Part shown: positions 34,150 to 42,253 of the stretch, in pieces
Layout of the letters: every line of letters starts with the position of its first letter
Position numbering within the stretch: the stretch's first letter is position 1
Assembly: GCF_050574275.1 (NCBI RefSeq)
Contig: NZ_CP192260.1
Location: 2,294,001 to 2,358,000, forward strand
DNA from: Virgibacillus_F flavescens
GTDB taxonomy: Bacteria > Bacillota > Bacilli > Bacillales > Amphibacillaceae
Length of the DNA stretch: 64,000 nucleotides
Direction: 5' to 3'
Notes under the pieces: generated by a model
Told to the model about the DNA's origin: nothing
What the model saw: only the letters and a program-made list of their open reading frames with translations
Databases searched by the model: none
Translations under genes and position numbers: made by a program

Positions 34150-35484
34150 ATGATCATAGAAAATCATCCATTTCACGTCAATTCTAATGGTAATTTAGAG
34201 GTTGGCGGATTAGATGCTACTTTACTTGCAAAGAAATATGGTACGCCTTTATATGTCTATGATGTTTCGATAATAAGAGAAAATTGCAGGTCGTTTATTC
34301 AGTCATTTAAGAACTTGGGAGTAAAAGCTCAGGTTGCATATGCCAGCAAGGCTTTTTCATCCATTGCAATGCTGCAAGTTATAAAACAGGAAAAGTTAAG
34401 CTTGGATGTCGTATCGCAAGGCGAGCTATACACAGCTTTACAAGCAGATTTCCCTGTCGAAAAAATCCATTTACATGGAAACAATAAGAGCTATGATGAA
34501 TTAGAGATGGCAATTGAAAACCATATAGGATGTATCGTGGTGGATAATTTTCATGAAATAAGGTTGATTGAACAAATAGTGAAAAAGACTGATTATCACG
34601 TCAATGTCCTGCTTCGAGTAACACCAGGTATCAAATCAAATACGCACCAGTATATTATGACCGGAAATGAGGATTCAAAATTCGGTTTCAGCTTAAACAA
34701 TGGACAAGCTGACGAGGCACTTCTTCAGATACTGAATCAAGCACAAATACATGTGAAAGGGATTCATTGCCACATTGGTTCACAGATTTTTGAAACAGAT
34801 CGGTTTATGAAAACTATTGATCTGTTGTTTGATACGATTGCCAAATGGAAGCAGAACTATGAGTATACTCCGGAAGTGTTAAATGTAGGCGGCGGATTTG
34901 GTATACGATATACAGGACAGGATAACCCACTTCCTTTAGAAGACTATGTCGGTGCCATTACACATGCAATTAGAGAACATGTTAAAAATCTTGATTTGGA
35001 AATGCCAGAAATTTGGATTGAACCAGGGCGTTCCATCGTTGGAAATGCTGGCATAACACTTTATACAATAGGTTCGATGAAAAATATTCCGGGAATTCGT
35101 ACGTACATCTCAGTAGATGGTGGAATGACAGATAATTTACGACCAGCCTTATATCAAGCTAAGTATGAAGGAGTAATTGCAAATAAAGCAGATGAAGATA
35201 TTGTCCAAAAGGGGTCCATAGCAGGCAAATGCTGTGAGTCTGGTGATATGTTAATTTGGGACCTTCCTTTACCTGAAGTTGAAGCGGGTGATATATTAGC
35301 GGTGTTTTCAACTGGAGCATATGGATATTCGATGGCAAATCATTACAATCGCTTTCAAAAACCCGCAGTAGTATTTGTAGAAAGTGGAGTCGATAAATTG
35401 ATCGTGAAACGCGAGTCTTATCAGGATATAAGTAAAAATGATTTGTCTTATGAAGTATTGGAAGCAACTCCTGAAAACGAATGA
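34150..35484 (+). CDS. lysA: diaminopimelate decarboxylase
   Basis: A 444-residue PLP enzyme that makes lysine from meso-diaminopimelate. The PLP lysine is Lys67 in VAYASKAFSS. Other conserved parts are GIHCHIGSQI, NVGGGFGIRY, EPGRSIVGNAG and the dimer-interface cysteine region CCESGDM. The start follows GGAGGTC by 6 bases. It is a single-gene unit between spoVAF and ppiB, the B. subtilis order. No lysine riboswitch fits in the short upstream gap. Confidence 0.95.
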   Translation: MIIENHPFHVNSNGNLEVGGLDATLLAKKYGTPLYVYDVSIIRENCRSFIQSFKNLGVKAQVAYASKAFSSIAMLQVIKQEKLSLDVVSQGELYTALQADFPVEKIHLHGNNKSYDELEMAIENHIGCIVVDNFHEIRLIEQIVKKTDYHVNVLLRVTPGIKSNTHQYIMTGNEDSKFGFSLNNGQADEALLQILNQAQIHVKGIHCHIGSQIFETDRFMKTIDLLFDTIAKWKQNYEYTPEVLNVGGGFGIRYTGQDNPLPLEDYVGAITHAIREHVKNLDLEMPEIWIEPGRSIVGNAGITLYTIGSMKNIPGIRTYISVDGGMTDNLRPALYQAKYEGVIANKADEDIVQKGSIAGKCCESGDMLIWDLPLPEVEAGDILAVFSTGAYGYSMANHYNRFQKPAVVFVESGVDKLIVKRESYQDISKNDLSYEVLEATPENE

Positions 35485-35667
35485 ATAAGACCACTCATCA
35501 TATTTTGAATATAGAAGATAAAGTGATAAGATAAGGAATGTGTTATTTTTATCAAGTTAAATAAAAAGGTCCAGAACAATTGTCAGTAAAGGAAAAAATT
35601 ACACATTTGCTAATTAAAACGAGGCACATGATAAGTTTTTTCTAATATAACTAAAGGGGATAGAGTA

Positions 35668-36105
35668 ATGACTAAAAGAGGATATATTTTAATGGATAAT
35701 GGAAATAAAATTGAATTTGATCTTTTTCCTGACGCAGCACCTAAAACTGTAGCTAACTTTGAGAAACTTGCTAATGAAAATTTTTATGACGGGTTAACTT
35801 TCCACCGTGTAATTGATGGTTTTGTTAGTCAGGGAGGATGTCCAAACGGTAACGGAACTGGTTCTGCCGGGCATACAATAAAGTGTGAGACAGAAGGTAA
35901 TCCACATAAGCATGTTGAAGGTTCCTTGTCTATGGCGCATGCTGGGAAAGATACTGGAAGCAGTCAATTTTTCGTTGTACATGAAGCACAGCCGCATTTA
36001 GATGGAGTCCACACGGTGTTCGGTCAAGTAACATCTGGAATTGAACATGCGAAAGCTATGGAAAATGGCGATGTAATGAAGGAAATGAAAATCTATAACG
36101 ATTAA
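35668..36105 (+). CDS. ppiB: peptidyl-prolyl cis-trans isomerase B (cyclophilin)
   Basis: A 145-residue cytoplasmic cyclophilin that speeds proline isomerisation in folding proteins. The active-site arginine is in TFHRVIDGFVSQGGCPNGNGTGSAG. SMAHAGKDTGSSQFFVVH and HLDGVHTVFGQV complete the catalytic face. There is no signal peptide. AAAGGGGA precedes the ATG. It follows lysA as in B. subtilis. Confidence 0.95.
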   Translation: MTKRGYILMDNGNKIEFDLFPDAAPKTVANFEKLANENFYDGLTFHRVIDGFVSQGGCPNGNGTGSAGHTIKCETEGNPHKHVEGSLSMAHAGKDTGSSQFFVVHEAQPHLDGVHTVFGQVTSGIEHAKAMENGDVMKEMKIYND

Positions 36106-36158
36106 TACAGTTATATTTTTCAAGTAATCAGTTAATGCTGTTAAAGGGTGAAAGTAAC

Positions 36159-36254
36159 GTGAGTCAACGTAAGAAAAATTGGATCCTGTTCTCGCTGTTA
36201 ATCTTTTTTGGGATGATTTGGGGTATTGCTTATTGGTTTATTTTTGTACTTTGA
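36159..36254 (+). CDS. 31-residue membrane microprotein
   Basis: A GTG-started frame encodes a positively charged N-terminus (MSQRKKNW) followed by one hydrophobic helix to the C-terminus (ILFSLLIFFGMIWGIAYW…). AAAGGGTG lies 8 bases upstream. I do not recognise a family. It sits just after ppiB and is followed 103 bases later by a second microprotein of similar size and layout. The charged-then-hydrophobic pattern and ribosome site support it as a gene; no function can be given. Confidence 0.55.
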   Translation: MSQRKKNWILFSLLIFFGMIWGIAYWFIFVL

Positions 36255-36357
36255 TAATCCCATGTGTACAAGTTGAGAGATATTTATGATAAAATTTGAC
36301 AAATTACAGTGAGTAAGGCATAACTATATATACAACTCCTGCGAGGATGATTACACA

Positions 36358-36456
36358 ATGAGTAAAGGAACAAAACAGGATTTAATTTTGTTTTGGGTGA
36401 TTGTAGCAGTTGGGTGTATCTTTTTGCTCTCCATGGTAGGTAAGCTATTTTCATAA
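36358..36456 (+). CDS. 32-residue membrane microprotein
   Basis: An ATG-started frame encodes MSKGTKQDL followed by a hydrophobic helix (LFWVIVAVGCIFLLSMVGKLF) and a stop. A GCGAGG element lies 11 bases upstream, slightly long spacing. It resembles the preceding microprotein in length and topology and shares MS at the start and an ILF step into the helix. It ends 12 bases before ribT, suggesting cotranscription with it. The family is unknown. Confidence 0.5.
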   Translation: MSKGTKQDLILFWVIVAVGCIFLLSMVGKLFS

Positions 36457-36468
36457 TGAGGGGTATCT

Positions 36469-36834
36469 ATGTTAATTCGGTTTAAAAAGAACTTTGAAAA
36501 AATTGCAATGGGTTTACTTTCCTTTATGCCAGAGGAAAAGGAAGTAAAAAAATTGCAGCAAACGATAAAAGAATACGAATCCAATCCGGACTGGCATCTT
36601 TATTTATGGAAAGAAGAAGATGTGATAGGTGCAATAGGTGTTCGTATTGAAGACGATATTAATGCAGTTATTCAACACATTTCTGTAAGTCCTTCACACC
36701 GCAACACAGGTATTGGCAAAAAGATGGTAAACGAAGTAAATAACGTTTATCAGAATAAATATGCTGTCTGTGCAGACGAACTGACACAGGATTTTTATAC
36801 TAAATGTGATGAGACTCTAAAAGAGGATAACTAA
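36469..36834 (+). CDS. ribT: RibT-like GNAT acetyltransferase
   Basis: A 121-residue small GNAT-fold protein that aligns closely with B. subtilis RibT, beginning MLIRFKKNFEKIAMGLLSFM. The acetyl-CoA pyrophosphate loop is visible in HRNTGIGKKM after the beta-4 strand HISVSPS. In B. subtilis ribT is the last gene of the riboflavin operon, and its substrate is unknown. Here no ribDEAH genes are adjacent, so it stands as an orphan. The start follows GAGGGGT, with usable spacing. A strong terminator follows directly. Confidence 0.88.
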   Translation: MLIRFKKNFEKIAMGLLSFMPEEKEVKKLQQTIKEYESNPDWHLYLWKEEDVIGAIGVRIEDDINAVIQHISVSPSHRNTGIGKKMVNEVNNVYQNKYAVCADELTQDFYTKCDETLKEDN

Positions 36835-36837
36835 GCC

Positions 36838-36872
36838 AAAAGCCAGCCCATGTACGAAATGGGCTGGCTTTT
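36838..36872 (+). terminator. intrinsic terminator after ribT
   Basis: A 14-bp perfect stem (AAAAGCCAGCCCAT / ATGGGCTGGCTTTT) with a 7-base loop begins four bases past the stop. Confidence 0.93.
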
Positions 36873-36918
36873 GGTATAATTGAATTGAATATTGATTATC
36901 TGGCTAGCTTAATGCATT

Positions 36919-37002
36919 CTATAACCAAGCAGCTCCGACAATAATGAGAAGGATGAACAACACAACGATTAACGCAAAGCCACCGCCATAAGAACCACTC
37001 AT
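36919..37002 (-). CDS. YjcZ family sporulation microprotein
   Basis: A 27-residue protein reading MSGSYGGGFALIVVLFILL and ending in IIVGAAWL. This is the YjcZ family pattern: a Gly/Tyr-rich start and one hydrophobic helix ending in IIVGA. AAAGGAGGAAT lies 7 bases before the ATG on the minus strand, an excellent ribosome site. Members are abundant in Bacillaceae and are linked with sporulation; their function is not known. It lies alone between ribT and scpA and points against both. The gap it occupies otherwise holds only a short repeat. Confidence 0.87.
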   Translation of the reverse strand: MSGSYGGGFALIVVLFILLIIVGAAWL

Positions 37003-37171
37003 AATAAGATTCCTCCTTTTTGAAAATGTTTCAGTAACATTTATCTTACGTTAATAACTTATGTTAGAGCGCCTCATAGTGTATAGGCGAATATGACAAT
37101 AATGTTTATTATTTTATTTGCGTGGTTCATATTGAGGGAATTTGACTACTTTTTTTACACATAAGAGAAGC

Positions 37172-37193
37172 ATAAAAGCTTAGAGCAAATGCC
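37172..37193 (+). repeat. short dispersed repeat upstream of scpA
   Basis: These 22 bases match the segment before spoVAA (31334-31355) at 21 positions, with C for T after ATAAAAG. This copy lacks the hairpin that follows the other one. Confidence 0.5.
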
Positions 37194-37223
37194 AAGTATT
37201 TCTAAAGGAAAGGGAGAAATTAA

Positions 37224-37961
37224 ATGAATCAAGCATATCAGGTTAAATTGGAGGCATTCGAGGGTCCGCTTGATTTATTACTTCATTTAATTAAACAGTA
37301 TGAAGTCGATATTTACGATATTCCTGTTGCAACCATTACTGAACAATATGTTCAATATATACATACATTACAGCGCTTGGAACTAAATATTGCGAGTGAA
37401 TATTTAGTCATGGCTTCAACCCTAATCGCATTAAAGAGTCAAATGCTGCTGCCTAACGAAGCGATGGATGAAGAAGATGATGAATACATGGAAGATCCCC
37501 GTGATGAACTGATTAATCGATTAATTGAATACAGAAAGTACAAAGAAGCTGCTGAAACACTCAAAGAGCTTGAAATAGACTCAAATGAAATATATACAAG
37601 AGAACCCGCTTTATTTGATCAGTTAGAAAGCAATCAGCCTATGATAAACGATGATACCTCTATTTATGATATGTTAGGTGCGCTTAATAAATTATTTGAA
37701 CGCAAAAAATGGAATGAACCTCTGGATACGACAGTTAAGAAAGTGGATATACCTATTGAGAAGCGGATGACTCAGGTGCTGGACACAGTCAAAAAGTCCA
37801 CAGAGGGAATTTCTTTTTATGATTTATTTGTATATGAATCAAGAGCACACATTGTCGTTACATTTATTGCGATTCTCGAATTAATGAAAAATAGAAAATT
37901 ATATTGTGAACAAAAGAAGCACATGGAGCTGCTGCATGTTTATTATATGGGGGAAGAATAG
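37224..37961 (+). CDS. scpA: segregation and condensation protein A (kleisin)
   Basis: A 245-residue kleisin that bridges the SMC dimer and binds ScpB, forming the bacterial condensin needed for chromosome segregation. The N-terminal EAFEGPLDLLLHLIKQYEVDIYDIPV is the family signature. An acidic linker (EEDDEYMEDPRDE) and a C-terminal winged helix follow. AAAGGGAGA precedes the ATG. Its stop overlaps the scpB GTG by one base, as is usual for this pair. Confidence 0.96.
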   Translation: MNQAYQVKLEAFEGPLDLLLHLIKQYEVDIYDIPVATITEQYVQYIHTLQRLELNIASEYLVMASTLIALKSQMLLPNEAMDEEDDEYMEDPRDELINRLIEYRKYKEAAETLKELEIDSNEIYTREPALFDQLESNQPMINDDTSIYDMLGALNKLFERKKWNEPLDTTVKKVDIPIEKRMTQVLDTVKKSTEGISFYDLFVYESRAHIVVTFIAILELMKNRKLYCEQKKHMELLHVYYMGEE

Positions 37962-38536
37962 TGAAAAATGAAGAACTTAAAGCTGTTTTAGAGGGGTTAC
38001 TATTTGCAAGTGGGGACAATGGAATCACTGTAAAACAAATCATAAACGTTATGGAAGTTAATCAGGAAACCGTTGAATATTTACTTGAAGAACTTAAATT
38101 TGATTACGAGCATGCAGATCGTGGAATTATGATCATGCAATCACAACATTCGTTTTTCCTCACAACAAAACCGCAGCACAATCATTTTTTTCAAAGGTTA
38201 TTTGAAAATCCGAAAATGAATAGAATGTCCCAGGCAGCACTCGAAACGCTGGCTATAATAGCTTATCAGCAGCCAATAACACGTACTGAAATAGATGAAA
38301 TACGTGGTGTCAAGAGCGATCGGCCAGTGCAGACATTACTTTCGAGAACATTGATAGAGGAAGTTGGAAGGCGTGAAACAATTGGGCGGCCAGTATTGTT
38401 CAGTACAAGTAAAGAATTTTTGACCTATTTTGGACTTTCCACGATTGAAGAGCTTCCACCGCTAACAGAGAGTCTTGAGGAAAACAGTATAGAAAACGAG
38501 GCTGATTTATTCTTTGAAAATTTTAATAAGGATTAA
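37961..38536 (+). CDS. scpB: segregation and condensation protein B
   Basis: A 191-residue ScpB with two winged-helix domains and an acidic, flexible tail. The conserved second domain has SQAALETLAIIAYQQPITRTEI and RGVKSDRPVQTLLSR…GRRETIGRPVLFSTS. It dimerises and clasps ScpA in the condensin complex. The GTG start overlaps the scpA stop and follows ATGGGGGAAG. It is closed by a strong terminator. B. subtilis has ypuI next; that gene is missing here. Confidence 0.95.
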   Translation: MKNEELKAVLEGLLFASGDNGITVKQIINVMEVNQETVEYLLEELKFDYEHADRGIMIMQSQHSFFLTTKPQHNHFFQRLFENPKMNRMSQAALETLAIIAYQQPITRTEIDEIRGVKSDRPVQTLLSRTLIEEVGRRETIGRPVLFSTSKEFLTYFGLSTIEELPPLTESLEENSIENEADLFFENFNKD

Positions 38537-38558
38537 TAATGCACAGGCACTCTTAAAG

Positions 38559-38598
38559 AAACCGTCATCTGATTATCATGATCAGATGACGGTTTTTT
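38559..38598 (+). terminator. intrinsic terminator after scpB
   Basis: A 15-bp perfect stem (AAACCGTCATCTGAT / ATCAGATGACGGTTT) with a 7-base loop and T run. Confidence 0.93.
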
Positions 38599-38752
38599 AT
38601 AGTAAAAAAATTCATATCAGTGTCGGCCAAGCATAAACTATACAGACTAAAAAAATTTAAACAAAGTTGAGATTATGTGCGATTTATTAAAAACAATTAT
38701 CTGCTGAGCGTCAAGTGCCATAGCTAGATATGTTCTCGGGAGGAACCTTTTT

Positions 38753-39646
38753 ATGCGAACATCAATTTTATCTTGTTTCCTGATAGGGTTAATCGTCCTG
38801 TCTCCGCTTCACGCATTCGCGAAACCGGGTGTTTCTGCAACAAACGCGGTGCTGATGAATGAAAGAACAGGCGAAGTGTTATTTGAAAAAAAAGCGCATG
38901 AAAAACAAAAAATAGCCAGTATTACTAAAATAATGACGGCGATCATTGCTATTGAATCAGGAAAATTGGATAAAATGGTATCTGCAAGTAAACGGGCAGT
39001 GCATTCGGAAGGCTCTTCCATCTATTTAGAACAAGGCGAAAAGATGATGTTAAAGGATTTAGTCTATGGACTAATGCTCCGCTCTGGCAATGATGCAGCA
39101 ATGGCAATAAGTGAGTATGTTGGTGGCAGTATGGAGGGGTTTGTCTATTTGATGAATGAAAAAGCCCGCTGGATAGGTATGAATAATACTAATTTTGAAA
39201 ATCCTAGCGGCCTAGATGGTAAAGCTCACTATTCATCAGCGTACGATATGGCTTTATTAATGCAGTACGCTATGGATAATAAAGTCTTTGAAAAAATTAC
39301 GAAAACAGAAATGTATAGAGCAGAAACAAGGGAATATGCATGGAAAAATAAAAATAAATTGTTGACTGCATTTTATGAATACTGCACTGGAGGGAAAACC
39401 GGATATACAAAGAGTGCAGGAAGAACTTTGGTCTCAACTGCCAGTAAAGATGGTGTAGATTTAATCGCTGTTACGATACAGGATCCAAATGATTGGATAG
39501 ATCACATCAATTTATTTGAATGGGGCTTTAAGATTACCAAAAAAACAAATACACAAACAATGGCTAAGCAAAAAAATGAAAATGGATTTTTAGAAGGCTT
39601 TGAATTTGTATATCGAAAAATTATGGGACTGGATTTCAATGGTTAA
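38753..39646 (+). CDS. dacB: D-alanyl-D-alanine carboxypeptidase, DacB-like, short form
   Basis: A 297-residue penicillin-binding carboxypeptidase with a signal peptide ending near AFAKP (about 23). The active-site motifs are SITK (Ser56, Lys59), SGN in LRSGNDAA and KTG in GGKTGYTK. Position before spmA-spmB marks it as the sporulation enzyme DacB, which controls cortex cross-linking from the mother cell. It is about 85 residues shorter than B. subtilis DacB as I recall it, and lacks the C-terminal PBP5-type domain. The short form seems complete, since it runs in-frame into an overlap with spmA. Confidence 0.88.
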   Translation: MRTSILSCFLIGLIVLSPLHAFAKPGVSATNAVLMNERTGEVLFEKKAHEKQKIASITKIMTAIIAIESGKLDKMVSASKRAVHSEGSSIYLEQGEKMMLKDLVYGLMLRSGNDAAMAISEYVGGSMEGFVYLMNEKARWIGMNNTNFENPSGLDGKAHYSSAYDMALLMQYAMDNKVFEKITKTEMYRAETREYAWKNKNKLLTAFYEYCTGGKTGYTKSAGRTLVSTASKDGVDLIAVTIQDPNDWIDHINLFEWGFKITKKTNTQTMAKQKNENGFLEGFEFVYRKIMGLDFNG

Positions 39647-40229
39647 TGTTATCTGGGCATGTATGGCAATTGTGGGTATTGTTTACGCTATGTTCAATGG
39701 AACGATGGAAAGTGTAAATAAAGCTTTGTTTGAAAGTGCCAATAGTGCTGTAACCATATCAATTGGACTAATCAGTGTTCTTGTATTTTGGCTGGGGATG
39801 ATGAAAGTAGCAGAAGCGGCAGGCATATTGAACGTCTTAATAAAGGTTTTCAGACCTATTGTAGAAAAATTGTTCCCTGAGATTCCAAGAGACCACCCTG
39901 CCATGGGGTATATCTTATCCAATATAGTTGCCAATATTTTTGGTCTCGGGAATGCGGCTACACCAATGGGATTAAAAGCAATGGAACAAATGAAAATATT
40001 AAGTGGGACAGATACTGCTTCCAGATCAATGATTACATTTCTGGCAATTAACACATCAGGAATTACATTGATACCTACAACAGTTATTGCTATTAGAATG
40101 CAATACGATTCAGTTTCACCAACTGAAATAGTTGGAACTACTATTATAACATCCCTGATTGCTACGATCAGCGCGCTTGTAATCGATCGATACTATTATT
40201 ATAAAAGTGTAAGGAGAGATTCTAAATGA
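39639..40229 (+). CDS. spmA: spore maturation protein A
   Basis: A 196-residue integral membrane protein of the nucleoside-recognition (Gate) domain family. With SpmB it is needed for proper spore core dehydration and heat resistance. Several hydrophobic helices and the conserved GNAATPMGLKAMEQM and NTSGITLIPTTVIAIRM are visible. The start is taken at ATG giving MVNVIW, as in other SpmA proteins; it lies inside the last codons of dacB. Upstream in-frame codons belong to the overlap. Its stop overlaps spmB by 4 bases. Confidence 0.93.
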   Translation: MVNVIWACMAIVGIVYAMFNGTMESVNKALFESANSAVTISIGLISVLVFWLGMMKVAEAAGILNVLIKVFRPIVEKLFPEIPRDHPAMGYILSNIVANIFGLGNAATPMGLKAMEQMKILSGTDTASRSMITFLAINTSGITLIPTTVIAIRMQYDSVSPTEIVGTTIITSLIATISALVIDRYYYYKSVRRDSK

Positions 40230-40756
40230 GTTACCTGACTACGATTAGCGCTTGGATTATTCCGTCTTTCATTCTATTAGTTTTATTAACTGCAACATAC
40301 AAGCGAATTCCAACCTATGAAACTTTTGTTGAAGGAGGTAAGGAAGGTGTCAAGCTGGCATTTTCTCTACTTCCTTTTTTAGTAGGTATGATTGTTTCGA
40401 TTAATATCCTGCAAGCTTCAGGTGCAATGTCGGCTTTTATTAATCTCATCGAACCTGTATTAACTTTTATAGGCGTCCCTCCGGAAATACTTCCGCTAGC
40501 TCTGGTTAGACCAATTTCAGGTACTGCAGCTCTAGGAATGACAACTGACATAATAGAAACGTTTGGCCCAGATTCATTTCTTGGTCGGTTAGCTTCAACG
40601 ATGCAGGGAAGTACAGATACAACGCTATATATTTTAACCGTATATTTCGGTGCTGTTGGTATTAAAAAAATGCGTTACGCATTAAAGGTTGGACTATTAG
40701 CAGACTTAATTGGTATAATAGCGTCAATCGTAATTGTAACGATAGTTTTTGGATAA
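40226..40756 (+). CDS. spmB: spore maturation protein B
   Basis: A 176-residue membrane protein of the same nucleoside-recognition family as SpmA. The conserved KEGVKLAFSLLPFLVGM, LALVRPISGTAALGM and MQGSTDTTLYILTVYFGAVGIK segments are present. The ATG overlaps the spmA stop (ATGA) and follows AAGGAGAG. The dacB-spmA-spmB operon is intact. It acts with SpmA during spore core dehydration; the transported or sensed molecule is unknown. Confidence 0.94.
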   Translation: MSYLTTISAWIIPSFILLVLLTATYKRIPTYETFVEGGKEGVKLAFSLLPFLVGMIVSINILQASGAMSAFINLIEPVLTFIGVPPEILPLALVRPISGTAALGMTTDIIETFGPDSFLGRLASTMQGSTDTTLYILTVYFGAVGIKKMRYALKVGLLADLIGIIASIVIVTIVFG

Positions 40757-40784
40757 AATAAGAATCATGTATAAAGACACATGA

Positions 40785-40807
40785 AGCGTTAGCAATTTGT
40801 TAACGCT
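40785..40807 (+). terminator. weak hairpin after spmB
   Basis: AGCGTTA pairs with TAACGCT around a 9-base loop. The T run after it is interrupted, so it may be a poor terminator. Confidence 0.35.
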
Positions 40808-40857
40808 ATTGTTATGTTTGCGATTTATAGAAAAAATATAGGAAACTTGGTGATTTG

Positions 40858-41598
40858 ATGTCAAATTCATTAGAACGATTACAGAAAATTATAGCCCAAA
40901 GTGGCGTGACTTCAAGAAGGAAAGCAGAACAATTGATTCTTGAAGGTAAAGTAAAGCTGAATAATAAAGTTGTAACTGAACTTGGAACAAAGGCTTCTCA
41001 AGCAGACACAATTGAAGTAGATGGGGTTCCTTTACAAAAAGAAGCACCAGTATATTACTTGCTTTATAAACCTCGTGCTGTAATTTCAAGTTTAAAAGAT
41101 GATAAAAATAGAAAGATTGTAACAGACTTTATGGAAGGCGTACCAGAGCGCGTATTTCCAATAGGACGTTTAGATTACAATACTTCAGGAATACTGCTAT
41201 TAACAAATGATGGGGATTTTGCTAATTTGCTTATGCATCCAAAACACGAAGTAAGTAAAGTGTATGTTGCGAAAGTAAGCGGGATACCTGAGAAATCCGA
41301 ACTTAATATTCTGCGCAAAGGAATAAAAGTAGAAAACGACTTATTGCGTGCAGTAAGTTATAAAATATTATCATCTGATAAAAATAAAAATACTTCAATC
41401 ATTGAATTAACGTTGAATGAAGGGAAAAACAGACATATCAGAAGAATGATGGAGCAGATTGGTTTTCCAGTTAAGAAACTTAAACGGGAAAGGTATGGTT
41501 CATTAACACTGCACGGCCTGCAGCCAGGTGATTCTAGACCGTTAACACCACACGAAGTAAAACAAATGCGACACCTTGCCAGTGAAATTGTTAAATAA
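40858..41598 (+). CDS. rluB: 23S rRNA pseudouridine synthase B
   Basis: A 246-residue pseudouridine synthase of the RsuA/RluB family. An N-terminal S4 RNA-binding domain (RLQKIIAQSGVTSRRKAEQLI) is followed by the catalytic domain with the active aspartate in GRLDYNTSGILLL and the closing EGKNRHIRRMM. It isomerises a uridine in 23S rRNA near the peptidyl-transferase centre. The ATG is preferred over the TTG just before it, which would leave no spacing from GGTGA. Called ypuL in B. subtilis, between spmB and resA as here. Confidence 0.92.
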   Translation: MSNSLERLQKIIAQSGVTSRRKAEQLILEGKVKLNNKVVTELGTKASQADTIEVDGVPLQKEAPVYYLLYKPRAVISSLKDDKNRKIVTDFMEGVPERVFPIGRLDYNTSGILLLTNDGDFANLLMHPKHEVSKVYVAKVSGIPEKSELNILRKGIKVENDLLRAVSYKILSSDKNKNTSIIELTLNEGKNRHIRRMMEQIGFPVKKLKRERYGSLTLHGLQPGDSRPLTPHEVKQMRHLASEIVK

Positions 41599-41624
41599 TA
41601 GTCAAATTTGACTTAGTGTTCACA

Positions 41625-41633
41625 TGATATAAT
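41625..41633 (+). promoter_or_regulatory. extended -10 promoter of resA
   Basis: TG-A-TATAAT is a perfect extended -10. TTGACT lies upstream at 41608-41613 but with only 14 bases of spacing, so recognition would rest on the extended -10 or on an activator such as ResD. Confidence 0.55.
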
Positions 41634-41651
41634 GGCATGGGAGTGAGATTC

Positions 41652-42224
41652 GTGAATGTAGATAAAATAAAAGCGGACAAGAAGAAAAAGAAGCAAAATC
41701 GTTTAATTTTTCGAACGGTAGTGTTAGTTATTCTGATAGCTGCGGTCGTTTATGCACTGGTTTCAAATTTAAATAAAGACGTAACGAAAGTAGATGTTGG
41801 AGCACAGGCTCCTGATTTTGAATTGGAGCAAGTGAATAAAAATAACAATCTGGAAACCGTTAAATTAAGCGACCTGGAAGGAAAAGGTGTGATGCTGAAC
41901 TTTTGGGCTACTTATTGTAAGCCTTGTGAAGCTGAGATGCCATATATGCAAAAGTTGTATCCTGAGTATAAAGAGAAGGGAATTGAAATTGTTGCAGTTA
42001 GTCTGGACGCAACAGAATTGGTTATTGACCGATTCATCGATCAATACGATTTAACATTTCCGATACCACATGATACGAGAAATGAAGTAAGGGATAAATA
42101 CGGCATCGGACCAATTCCGAGTACTATATTCATTAACCCAGAAGGTGAAGTAGTGGAAATAGTGAAAGGTGCATTATCCTTAGAAAGCTTAGAGAACCAT
42201 TTAAAAGAGATTCAGCCCGAATAA
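41652..42224 (+). CDS. resA: thiol-disulfide oxidoreductase ResA
   Basis: A 190-residue thioredoxin-like protein anchored by an N-terminal helix (about 17-37), with the catalytic domain outside. It reduces the haem-binding cysteines of apocytochrome c. The active site is CKPC (Cys89, Cys92) followed by EAEMP, where the glutamate is the ResA hallmark. GPIPSTIFI holds the cis-proline. GTG is chosen as start, nine bases after GGAG; an ATG five codons earlier has no ribosome site. It opens the resABCDE cluster. Confidence 0.92.
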   Translation: MNVDKIKADKKKKKQNRLIFRTVVLVILIAAVVYALVSNLNKDVTKVDVGAQAPDFELEQVNKNNNLETVKLSDLEGKGVMLNFWATYCKPCEAEMPYMQKLYPEYKEKGIEIVAVSLDATELVIDRFIDQYDLTFPIPHDTRNEVRDKYGIGPIPSTIFINPEGEVVEIVKGALSLESLENHLKEIQPE

Positions 42225-42253
42225 ATTTTGAACTACTATTGTGAGGGATACGT

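Noticed and set aside
39683..40054. 123-codon minus-strand frame inside spmA
   Set aside because: The hydrophobic antisense frame is a by-product of the spmA membrane helices.
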